Part shown: positions 34,537-46,062 of the stretch, piece by piece | Numbering within the stretch: the first letter of the stretch is position 1 | How the letters are laid out: the number at the start of each line of letters is the position of its first letter | From: Anaeramoeba flamelloides | Lineage: Eukaryota; Metamonada; Anaeramoebidae | NCBI GenBank assembly: GCA_027625915.1 | Contig: JANTQA010000047.1 | Span: 9,362,001-9,426,000, forward strand | Length of the DNA: 64,000 nt | Direction of reading: 5' to 3' | Made by a program: the position numbers and the translations under genes | The notes under the pieces: generated by a model | Database searches by the model: none | What the model saw: only the letters and a program-made list of their open reading frames with translations | What the model was told of the DNA's origin: nothing

Positions 34537-36100
34537 ATGACAGAATTCACTTTTAAAACAATAATCCGAAATGCAGCTCAAATTGTAACTGTATGTGAAA
34601 ACAGTGAAAAGTTTTTAACAGGGACCAAAATGGATGCCATTACTATTCAAAAAAAATCTTCAATCATAATCAATAATAAAGGTTTGATTGAATTTATCGG
34701 AAAAGACACCGAAATAAATGAAAAATACTCAAAGGCAACCTTTGAAAATGAAATTGATGCAAAAGGAAAGTCAATTATTCCAGGTAATGCCACACTCTTA
34801 AAAAAACAAAAACAAAAAACAAAAAACAAAAAAAAAAAAGAAAAAGAGAAAAAAAATTAATAAAAAAATGTTTATTAACTTTTCCAAAACTATTAGGTTT
34901 CATTGATTCCCATACTCACCCTGTTTGGAGTGGAGACAGAACATTTGAGTTTGCACTTAAGCTTAAAGGAGCAACTTATATGCAAATCCATAAGCAAGGA
35001 GGAGGGATTGGCTTTTCTGTAAAAAACACACAACAAAGCACTGAAGAAGAACTTGTAGATCTCTTAATTCCACGTCTTGATCGTATGGTCAAAACTGGAA
35101 CAACTCTTGTTGAAGCCAAAAGTGGTATGTTTGTTTTCATTTTTTTTAGGTTGTTGAAAAAGAAGGGAAAAACAAACATAAAAACAAAAACAAAAAGAAA
35201 AAGAAAAAGAAAAATCAAAGTATTAAAAAAAAAGGAAACAAAAAACAAACTTTTATCTTCTTTTATATAAATTTCTTTCTTTCGTTATTACATACATAAG
35301 GATATGGCCTTGACACTGAAACAGAAATCCGAATGTTAAAAGTCATTGAACAAGCCAAAAAAAAGCATCCAATTGGCATTTTATCGACATATCTGGTTCA
35401 TTCTGTACCAAAAAACAAAACCTCTGATGAGTACACAAAGGAAGTGCTTGAAGAGCAAATGGTGGAGGTTATTAAAAGCAAGAAGAATGGCGAAATTTCC
35501 CCAGAATACATTGACATCTTTTGTGAGACCGGTGTCTTTGATTATGAGCAGAGTAAAAAAATCATGGAGTTGGGCGCCTCGAACGGCTTAATTCCAAACT
35601 TCCACGGAGACGAATTAACAAATATGAAATCTCCAAAGCTTGCCCGAGAGGTTGGAGCGATTGCAATCTCGCATTTAGAAAAAGTCGATGAAGAAGGAAT
35701 CCAAATCTTGGCCGAAACCCAAACAGCCGCTGTCGTGCTACCAACAACAGCCTACATTTTAAGACTTGAGCAGGCCCCCATCAGGAAAATGATCCAGGAA
35801 AATGTCCCAGTGGCAATTGCAACAGACTATAACCCAAATGCGCCATGCACCTCAATGCCCCTGACAATGCACATGGCATGCGTTTCAGGTAGAATGACCA
35901 TGAACGAGGCCCTTGTAGCAAGCACCATAAACGCAGCTTATTCTCTCAGGAAACATGAAATGTATGGATCTTTAGAAGTCGGTAAATTCGCAGATCTTGT
36001 CATCGTAGACTCTGAGGTTTGGGAGCACATTATTTATCAACTTGGCGAGCACCCAATCTGGAAGGTAATTAAAAAAGGAAACGTAATTTTTGAAATATAA
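34537..36100 (+). CDS. AMDHD1/hutI: Imidazolonepropionase (histidine degradation)
   Basis: Hydrolyses 4-imidazolone-5-propanoate to N-formimino-L-glutamate, the third step of histidine breakdown, in the cytosol. Exons: 34537–34783, 34897–35124, 35301–36100; introns of 113 and 176 nt, GT–AG, phase 1 both times. The product is 424 residues, close to animal AMDHD1 and bacterial HutI. Amidohydrolase fold: PGFIDSHTHPVWSGDR supplies metal ligands H88 and H90, HGDE at 260–263 the third His, and ATDYNPNAPC carries the catalytic/metal Asp at 334. GGGIGFSV and VEAKSGYGLDTETEIRMLKV are typical of the family. The C-terminus GSLEVGKFADLVI is the usual amidohydrolase ending. The third exon is much richer in GC than its surroundings. 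No other histidine-degradation gene lies nearby. The ATG at 34537 gives the expected N-terminal beta segment. Confidence 0.95.
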
Positions 36101-37377
36101 TTTCACAATTAAGATGAATTAAAATATTTATTATTTACCATTATTTATAAAGAGAGACTCTTGATCCTTAAAATTAAAAACAATATTAACTTGATTAAAA
36201 TTTTGAATCTTTGTAAATGATTTTTAATTTTATTTTTTAATTCAAGACTTAATAGGACAACAAGTCAATAATTTTTCATTATTTCATTTATTTCATTTAT
36301 TTATTTTTAGTGACTTTTTATTTATTTCTATTCTAATGGTGAAAAGAGACTATTTTGAGAATAAATTTATTATTTATTTTTGTTTTGTTTGTCTTTAAAT
36401 AATATAGAATTTTTTAAAATATTTGAAAAAAAAAATCAGATTTTGATTTATTAATTATTTCAGATATTAAGTATATATACAAAGCATTTCTAAAAAAGTG
36501 TGAAATTCTTTTTTTTTTTTTTTTTAAATAACCCAAATAATGTTGTGTTTTTAAGTAGTTCTATTCATAAATTAGTCAATATCAAATTAAGAAGATTAAT
36601 AACAATGATTGAATCAGCACAAATTGTTAAAATTTAAAAATTGATTCATCAAAAATATTTCCACAAAACAATAAAAACTTTTCACACTTTTTTAGTATAA
36701 TACGAGGGAACGACAAAATTAAATAAAAAATTTACACAACGGTACCAATACAAACGATTTTTTCAACATAAAAGAAGGTATTTACAAAAAACTGTTGCAT
36801 TCTTTTTTTTTTTTAAATATCCTTAAAAATATTCTCTTTTTAGATAGATGTGTTCCTTATCAGGAATAGAATATTAAGAGAAATAGTAATAGTGATAAAA
36901 TCAGTCACAAATTGTCTGTAATTCAAAAAATATTTATCAAAAAAATATATAAAAAAAAAATAATTTTAAACATTTTTTCATACCTGGAAAGGTATTATAA
37001 TTTTCAATAAAAAAAGGAAAATATACTGAGGATTGAAAGGATTTTTAAAAAATAAAATGCCTAAATAATTTTTTCTTTTTTGAATTTTTATCAACTTTAA
37101 ATCTTTTTGGAAGTAATTTTTTAGAAATAAAAATAAAAAAAATAAACACCAATATTCATATTAAAAAATATACTATCAAATTATTAAAAAAAAATTAATA
37201 TTTCTTATTTACAATAATATCTTACAAAAAAGGGTAAATTTGATACTTCTGAATACCCAATTTATGAAGGGAGACTATTTTTAATATTTAAAGATTTTAA
37301 TTATAATGGATTTTTTTGTAAGTATTTATTGAAGTTATTTGTACTAATTTTTTAAAAATAGATGAAAAATGTTCTTT

Positions 37378-37426
37378 AATATATATATATATATATATGT
37401 ATGTATATATATATATATATATATAT
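37378..37426. repeat. (TA)n microsatellite
   Basis: Alternating AT with an internal GTATGTAT interruption, directly against the left end of a 540-bp element copy. Confidence 0.9.
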
Positions 37427-37960
37427 TAACTAAAATTCAAAATTTTCCACACAGCTAAAACGTTCCAAACAATCACAATTATACAATTTCATTGAAATTG
37501 GAAATAATTTTGATTTTTGTGAAATATGAATATCATTTCTTCATCTTTTAGTTTTTCTTTTCATTTCATTGTTTGAATTACGTAATTTGTTTCGTTGGAT
37601 CAAAATTTTTTTGAACAATTGATATTATGTTAAAGTCAAGTTGTTCAAAATAAAAGAACTCAAATAAAATTAGTTGGCAGTATCTAACCATTTGATCGAT
37701 CAATAATCCTAATAGAATTTAAACAAATTTACTAATGGATTTTTTTGTTTTGCTCTCTCCAAAATTTTAACACACCCATGATTTATTTGTATTGATAATT
37801 ATTTATTTATTGTTTTGTGGGTATTGTAATTTATAAACAAGTGTTAAATTTTCAATTAGTTGATGGTTCTAATTTGGTAAATCTTCTTGAATTGATTAAA
37901 AAAGTGTTTTTCTACACAAATCGAATTTTTGTGTGTTAAAACTTTCGAATTGGGGTTTAT
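37426..37960 (+). mobile_element. 540-bp element family, plus-strand copy
   Basis: Starts TAACTAAAATTCAAAATTTT and ends AACTTTCGAATTGGGGTTTAT. Collinear with the reversed 30938–31477 copy. The imperfect terminal inverted repeat ends in CACAC-type sequence. Non-coding. Confidence 0.8.
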
Positions 37961-38063
37961 AATAAAATTTGTTTTACCTTCGAACAATCCATTATCGCCT
38001 ACAACTTTTTCTGTAAAGAAAAGTTATTTTTTTTATTATTCTGTAAAATTTATCATACTATTA

Positions 38064-38605
38064 TTAAACTAAAATTCAAAATTTTTCACACATTTCAAAC
38101 GTTCCAAACAATCACAATAATTCAATTTCATTCAAATTGGTAAAAATTTTGATTTTGGAAAAATGTCAAATTTTGTGAAAAAACTTAAAATATTAAGACA
38201 TCATTTTTTGCACATGTGATCATATATTTATTCATTCGATCAAAATATTTTTTAAACCATTGAATTAGGTTAAATACGAGTTCTTCAAAAGAGAAGAACT
38301 TAAATAAAATTAGTTAACGGTCTCTAAACATTTGATAGATCAATATTCCTAATAGAACTTAAAAAAATTACATATGTATTTATTTTGTTTTGCTTTTGTC
38401 ATAAATTTTAACACACACCGATAATTTAGTGATATTAATAATTATTTATTTTTTGATATGTGAGTATTGTAATACATAAACAATTGTTAGTATTCCAATT
38501 AATGAATGAAACTACTTTGATATTTCTTCTAGAATTGATTAAAGAAGATTTTTTTTTTTCAAAAAATGAATTTTTGTGTGTTAAAAATTTTGAATTGAGG
38601 TTTAT
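38064..38605 (+). mobile_element. 540-bp element family, second plus-strand copy
   Basis: Starts TAAACTAAAATTCAAAATTT, contains CAATCACAATAATTCAATTT, TTTGATAGATCAATATTCCT and a TATGTGAGTATTGTAAT block, ends TTGAATTGAGGTTTAT. About 100 bp downstream of the previous copy, same orientation, somewhat more diverged. Confidence 0.75.
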
Positions 38606-39139
38606 TTGGAAGGATATTTCACCTATCATGAATATCTCATATCAGAATTTCAATTATGTTCGTATCATCATTGGAAGGTAATAATTATTATTATTTCGCA
38701 AATTAGATATGGTTATGTAAATTAATTTTCCTATTTTTTGCTATGATAAAAAGATAAAATTGTTTACACATATTAGCTGGAAGTATATCATCTGGATAAT
38801 TTCAAAATGTGAAAAATTGAAGATTTTTAACATGATATATCATCTCCCCATATATTAAACAATATAATTAAAGGGTAAAAAATTTTCAAATTTCAATTTA
38901 TGTTTATCGACAATATTTGTTTTCTCGGGTGGTTTTATTTAATTTTCAATTCTATAATTTAGAAATGACTAAAAATCCTTGAAATAAAATATTTTTTTAC
39001 AAAATAATCAAATTCAGAAAAGTTCAAAATTATCAATACATTTTTTTAATAATATTTTAATTATAAGAGTATTGGTGAATATTCAGATAACTTAATACAT
39101 TATAAATAAACCAAAATTGTGAAAAATATACCAGATCTA

Positions 39140-39686
39140 CTAAACCCCAATTTAAAATTTTTAACACATCTAAAATTTAATTTTTGAAAATACTTTTTAT
39201 TTAATCAATTTGGAAAGAAATACCAAATTAGAACCATTTACTAATTGAAATGTTGAAAATTTTTTATAAATTACAACACTCACAAAAAAAATAAATAATT
39301 ATCAATATTAATAAATTAAAGAGTGGTTTAAAATTTTTGATGAGAGTAGAACAAAAAAAAATATATTGATAAATCTGTTTAAATTCTATTAGGAATATTG
39401 ATCGATCATATGGCTAGATACTTTTCAACTAATTTTATTGTGAGTTCTTCTATTTTGAACAACTCAGATTTAATATAATACTAATTGTTGAACAAAAAAA
39501 TTTCGATCAAATGAAATAATATGCATAATTCAAAAAAAAAAAAAATATAAACCAAAAACTAAAAGATGAAAAAATGATTTCCATATTTTACAAAAAGGAA
39601 TATTAACTCCAATTTGAATGAAATTGTATTATTGTGATTGTTTTAATAGTTTTTAGCTATGTGGAAAATTTTAAATTTTGGGCTAA
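39140..39686 (-). mobile_element. 540-bp element family, minus-strand copy
   Basis: Starts CTAAACCCCAATTTAAAATT, contains ATATTGATCGATCATATGGC and TTATTGTGATTGTTTTAATA, ends ATTTTAAATTTTGGGCTAA. Inverted relative to the two neighbouring copies, so with 38064–38605 it could form a large hairpin. Confidence 0.75.
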
Positions 39687-40912
39687 ATTTCTATCACAGA
39701 TCACTTTATTATCTTTTCTTTATGGTTTAACTTATTAATTCCAGTTAAGGTAATAATTTTCTTCAAAATTTATTTAAATTGATCTAAAAATTTTCCAAAT
39801 TCTATCCTAGCTAAAATTTAACTTCCTATCAATGGAGGTGCCATATAAGGAAATCAATTACCAATTTTTTTTCAAGTAATTTTGACTAAATATACTATTA
39901 TTTACCCAGTTTTGATTTTAGGAAATTTTTGAGAATATATTTTAGGTTTTTTATTTGTCTAAAAGAATTAAAAGAAATTGTCTTGAATATTTTGGTAAAA
40001 TTTTTGAAATTAAAAATAGAAAAAAAAAAAGATTAATTCAATAATTTAAAAACAAATTTATATTCTAAATCTATTTATCCTTACTCTTTAATTTTCATAA
40101 AATAACTTTCAATTTTTTTTAAATTAAAGTCAAGATAATACAAATATATTTTGTTGAAAATCATTTTGAAATTACTATTAATCTTAAACAAATTCTTATA
40201 GATTGATTTTTTTAGTTATCTATTTTGAAAATCATATTGTAAAATTTCTAGACATCATTTTAACTCAATCTTTTGTCCACAATAAATAAAAGATATTTTA
40301 TGCAATAAAACGTTGATTTAAATTGTTTTAAAAATGAAATAAAGACTTATGATAAAAAGTATTTTTTCTCAATAATTGAATTTTCCTCAAGATAAACTTA
40401 TAAATGTAAATCAAAGGTCTCAAACCAAAAGATCTCTCCCTTAAAAGAAATTTTACTTCAAAAGAATCCAAAAAACAGTTATTATTTTTATTTCAAGCAC
40501 ACAACTTAAATTGCCGTTGATTTGAAAAGAATATTTCTCAAAGAAAATTCAAAAAAGTAAAAAACAAATTTTTTTCATTTTCATCAGAAAGTATTTATTC
40601 AAATTTCGATTTTTGAAATTGTTTTGAGGTTTTGTTTATCCTCTCAATTTTTGAATTAGTTAAACATTTTTTGTAATTTGAATATTTTTTTTTTGTTTCC
40701 TTTTGCTTATTTTTCTGAGATAAAAATTAGCTTGCTTAAAAAAAAGGAACCACAAAACAATCAATTTTGAAAAAACGAGATTCAGAAAAAAGAAACAAGA
40801 ACAACAAATATCTGAGTAGAATTTTTATTCGTTTGTTTTTTTTTTTTTTTTTTACAACTATCACGCTATCTTCTTTGGTTGGATACTTTTTCAAAAAAAT
40901 TTACTGGTTGTC

Positions 40913-43900
40913 ATGAGTTATCGACCAAAAAGCTCTTTTGGGAATAGTTCCAGACAAACCGACCCACGTAATCTTCATCACCACAAACACAATTTTAGAA
41001 AGAAAGCTGGTGTTTCTGATCAAAACAGATATAACCGACATTCCTTACCAACACAAGATCTTTACCACAATAATGGACACACTCGACTTTTGAAAAAACA
41101 AAACCAAAACCCAAACAAAGGTAATTTTAATTCTCATTTTTATTTTTTAAAGCATTCAAACCTCGAATTTTTTGTCAAATAAAACTTTTAAGGAAAACAA
41201 AAATTAAAACACCAACTACATCCCAATACTTGCAATCCTTTTTTAAAAATTCAATAGGCTTACCTCGTTTTTCAACAAATATTAATCAAAACATTTTTCT
41301 ATCAGAGTCACGAGAAGAAGTTCCCATTGAAATTGAAACAACGAATTCCAGCAACAAGATTGAAAAATTCCTCAATTCTGAAAAGAAGTTTCATTCACAA
41401 CAAAAACAAAAACAAATTCCAAATTTAACAAAACTTAAAAACATTTCAGATTCAGGACTCAAAAGAAATGTAAGGAAAATGGATAGTATTAAAATATTCC
41501 AGAATAAGGACAGAACAAAGAGAAGGCCTGATGAAAGGGATTATCATTATAATGAAAAAATAAACAAAGTAAAAGAAAGAAATAACGAAAGAGAAAGATA
41601 CAAAGAAAGAGAAAACGAAAATTCTAGGGCAAGAGGAAGAGGAAGAGGAAGAGGAAGAGAACGAGAACGAGAACGAGAACGAGAACGAGATAGAGATAGA
41701 GATAGAGAAAGAGATCGAGAAAGAGAAAGGAATAGAGATATAAATACAAACCAAACAAGAGGAAAAAAAAGAGACATAGGAATTAGCGAAAGAGATCGAA
41801 AGAAACAAAAAGATAGATCAAGGTCAAGATCAAGTTCAGGGACAATAACAAGATCAAAAGAAAGAGAAAATGGAAAAAAAAGATCAAGAGAAGATGAAAG
41901 AGAAAGAGAAAGAGAACGAGAACGAGATAGAGATAGAGATAGAGATAGAGATAGAGAAAGAGAAAGGAGAAAAGGAAGAGAAAGATACAATGAAAGAGAA
42001 AATGAAAATTATAGGGGAAGAGGAAGGGAAAGAGATAGGAACAGGAATAGAGATAGAGATAGAGATAGAGATGGGAAAAATACAGGGAATAAATATTCGA
42101 AAGATAACAGTACAAATTTCAATTCAAAAATTCTTAATAATTCATATTCATACCCCAAAAATGATATAAATAATACTATTATTGGAAAAAATGAAAATTA
42201 TAAAAAACAAGCAGAGATAGGAGGAGGAAATAATAAATATCCACAAATTACGAATCATCGAGGTCAATATTTAAACAAAAATTATAATTCAAATTTAATG
42301 ATTAAAAATAACAATAATAATCATCAAAACTACAACTCACAGAAAAACAATTATCCAATAAAAAGTTCACCACAAAAAGAAAGATATTTTAATAGAAATT
42401 ATCCTCGAAACAATTCTCAAAATCAAAGAATTTATCATAACCAAAATCAAAATCAAAATTATCAAGATCAAAAATTAAGAAATGATATAAAATTAAGAAA
42501 TGATATAAAATTTCCAACAAACAATTTAAAATATAGAACTTTAAAAAATGGAAATTCAAACTCACAATTTTACAATAAAAGAGATAATTCGAAAGCAAAT
42601 ATCCCCCACAATTACACAGAAACACATCAAAATGGATTAATGAATTTAAAACCCAAAAGCAATTATCGAAATTCTAATTATGAAAAATTTAATAAAGATC
42701 AAAATGATCAATCAAATGTAAATTTTTATAAGAATAAATATAATGGATTTGAAAAAAAACCAATAAATTCAAATCCAAATCAAAATAAAAGAAATATTTT
42801 AAATAACGAAATTAATCAAAATTTTCATCAACAAATAAATGGTTTACACAAAAGAAATCAATTACAAAATCCTAATCAAAATATAAAAACAATTGAAAAT
42901 GGAATTATTAATAATAATAAGACTTCGAATCCGAATACAAATAATAGAAATATTGGAAAAGAAATGGCGATTGAAAATAGTTCAGATTTTAAATATAACA
43001 ATTTTTCGAATGAAAAAGTATATTCACAAAAAAATTTACCCTTTAATTTCATAAAAAAATCACCAATTAATCCAACAATAAACGAACGATCCTTTAACAA
43101 TTCAAAGAATTTGTTCCAACTTCCATTTGAAATTCGTAAACCCAAATTTAATTTTTCCATAAATAACAACATAAATACAAATTTTCAAAATCAACAGGTA
43201 AAGGAAGAAAACAAATTAAAACACAAGCAGAATAGTGATCAAAACTATAAAAAAAATAGTAGTAGTAGTAGTAACATCAAAGAAAGTTTCCACAAAAGGC
43301 AATATGTTCCATGTAGATTGAAAATAGTTGGGCTTCCAGAAAATATTAAAAAGGAATTTCTTCTTGAATATTTAAAGCTTAGACCAATGCAAATGTACTA
43401 TCGGACAAACTGCTCGTATTGGGTTGTTTGTTATAAAGATAATGGGACAAGAGATCTTTCAATCAAATTAATGAATAATACTTGGATTTTAAATCATCAA
43501 ATAAAAACCCAACCAATTTCAGTTGATGAATTTGAGATATCTGAAGAATTAAAAATAAAATCTAATCTTGAAAAATCAATACTTGAGAAACTGAAATTGC
43601 AATCACAAAAAAACTGGATTAAATTTCAAAATGAGCAAGAAAAAATAGAAAAACATAAACAAAAAGAATTAGAAATTTTAAAGGAAAAAGAAATTTTAAA
43701 GGAAAAAGAAATTTTAAAGGAAAAAGAAAAAGAAAAAGAAAAAGAAAAAGAAAGGGAAAGAAAAATGGAAAAACAAAAAGAATTAGAAATTTTAAAAGAA
43801 AACGAAAGCCAAAAACGGAAAGATGAAAAGAAAACGGAAAAAGAAAAAGAAAAAACTATCAATAAAAATAAAAAGAAAGATAAAGCAAAAAAAAAGAAAA

Positions 43901-46062
43901 TTAATGAGAAAACAGAAACTAATAATAAAACGAAAATAAAAACAAGACAGAACGAAATTGAAATGAAACCAAATACCAAGCCCACTTCTACTTTTACTAA
44001 TAAAACAGAACCAAAAACAGAATCCAAACTAGAATCAGAAGAGGATGAAGGGGGAGAACAAAAATCAGATGATAGAGAAGAAGAAACAGTTGATTCACAA
44101 AAAAAGGATAATAATTTATTAAATTATTCTATTTTAGAAAAAAACCAAGACAAATATAATAAACAAGTCAATGAAAAAGAAAAATCAAAAAGAAAAAGAA
44201 AACATTATGAAAACAATGGTTTAAATATGAAAGATGTATCGAATAAAAAACATAAAAAAAAAACAAAAAAAAATTTAGATTACAACAAAAAAAACCATCA
44301 TTCCAATAAACCGAATTTTGGAAAAACGGAAAAGTATCAAAAGAAAATGGAAAAGTATCACCATCAAGATAGAAAAAGAGAAAGGGAAAGGGAAAGGGGA
44401 AAAGGGAGAGATAGGGGAAAAGGAAGGGGTGGACATCGAGAGCGAAATAAGCACAAGCATAGAGAAAAAGAAAGAAACCAAAATAAAGATAAAGATCGAA
44501 ATAAGCATAACTACAAATACCAACATAAACATAGAAATCGAAATAAAAAGAAAATTAGAGACAAGGAATATTATAATACAAAAAGTCATTCGAAGAAAAA
44601 AACAAGAAGAAATATAACTCATTCTAGCAAACATCACCGAAAGAATTCACAATATTCTTCATATTCGTCATTTTCTTCATATTCATCATATTCAACATAT
44701 TCGTCATATTCTTCATATTCTAATAGTGATAGTTACCCGAATGGATATAAGAAATCATCAAATTCTTTGGAAAATTCAGAACATATCAAGAATTCAAAGA
44801 ATCCGAAAAAAAGAAAATATTCAGCTATGGGATCATTAAAAAAAACAAAAAATATCAAAGATTTCAAATCGAAAAAATCAGAAAAATTGAAAAAAGAAAA
44901 TGATCACAAAGCTCGTAAAAACCGACACAACCGCCACAATCGCCATCATAACAAATCTAAGCAAAATTTAAAAAAAAATAAAAAAACAAAGAATAACAAA
45001 AATAATGTACAGAAGGAATTATTTAAACAAAACACAAATAAGATTAATAATAATAATACGAATGGTAATAATCCTGGCCTTAACCAGCAACCCGGTGAAG
45101 AAAATGAACTGTATTATGAAAACAGGTATGGATATGAGTATGGCTATGGCTATGAACTGGACGACTTTGAGGATGAATTTGAAGAGGAAACCGAAGAGGA
45201 AACTTTTAATATTAAGGATTTTGAAATTCCAAAATTCCCAGAAGAAATCGAACTGGAAAAGGAATTTGAAAAGCTTGAAAGCTCGTTACCAGATCAAGAT
45301 CAATTTTATATCAATAATTGTGGCAATATACGCCTTTCAGAATCAATGGTTTTCCAAGATCGTAACAATTGGAGAAAGACAATTAAAAATACAGAAACAA
45401 TAAATATGGAAAATTCCAATACCAATATGGGCGACAACAGCGGCGGCAATACCAGCGGCGGCGGCAGTAGCGGCGGTGGAAGCGGAAGCCAAACAACTCT
45501 CAATAATAACAATATGCTTTCCCAAAATACAAACTCTGGCAGATCAATTCGGGCGCAATTTAGAACCAAAAGAAACACCTTTTCAATTCCCGATTCCCAG
45601 CTGCTCGAGTTTAACCAATTCCAATCAAGAGAAAAAAATTTGTCTTTTTTCAAATCAAAGATCCATAATTGGGGGCTCTTTGCACAGGAAGAAATCAACA
45701 AGGGCGAAATGGTTATTGAGTATATTGGCGATTTAATTAGACACCAACTTTGCGAATCAAGAGAGATTCTCTATAAAGACATCGGGATCGGCGATTCATA
45801 CATGTTCTCAATAGACGACGAAACAGTGATCGATTCAACAATGACCGGTAACGACGCAAGGTACATTAACCATTCATGCGATCCCAATTGCGAAGCTAAA
45901 GTGATCTTTCTTCAGGAGAAAAAAAAAATAGCCTTTTATGCAATCAAGGATATACAAATTGGAGATGAAATTTGCTTCGATTATCAATTTACAGAAGAAG
46001 GCGATAGCGAAAAAATCATTTGTGGATGCGGTTCATCGAATTGTAGAGGGTTTTTAAATTAA
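40913..46062 (+). CDS. Set1/MLL-type SET-domain histone H3K4 methyltransferase
   Basis: SET1-family enzymes methylate histone H3 Lys4 in COMPASS complexes. Exon 1 is 40913–41120 and exon 2 is 41258–46062 (137-nt intron, phase 1; NPNK|GLPRF). The product is about 1670 residues. The catalytic domain is at the C-terminus (about 1535–1670): SKIHNWGLFAQEEI, MVIEYIGDLIR, cofactor motif RYINHSCDPNCEAKV, FDYQF, then post-SET CGCGSSNCRGFLN. The lead-in LLEFNQFQSREKNLSFFKSK resembles the segment before the Set1 SET domain. A compact region near 750–840 (CRLKIVGLPENIKKEFLLEY) could be a degenerate RRM, which Set1 also has. The remainder is low complexity: Arg/Glu/Asp repeats (about 175–345), Asn-rich stretches, Lys/Glu tracts, a Ser/Tyr run (about 1200–1230) and a Gly/Ser linker (about 1460–1480). 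I did not find a PHD finger. Confidence 0.92.

Larger units (their letters stand above)
36101..40912. other. Intergenic, mostly 540-bp elements and TA repeats
   Basis: Nearly 5 kb without a recognisable gene. Three copies of the 540-bp element (37426–37960 +, 38064–38605 +, 39140–39686 -) and a TA/GTAT microsatellite at 37378–37426 fill its middle. The frames at 38435–38681 lie inside or beside one of these copies and are not genes. Confidence 0.65.

Noticed and set aside
41230-41257. Open frame start at 41230 for the SET protein
   Set aside because: It begins with TTG, not ATG, and lies in the intron; the acceptor at 41256–41257 joins exon 1 in phase.
41452-42115. Ser/Leu- and Tyr/Leu-rich minus-strand frames
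   Set aside because: Complement of the Arg/Glu/Asp repeat tract of the SET gene; a repeat in one frame keeps all frames open.
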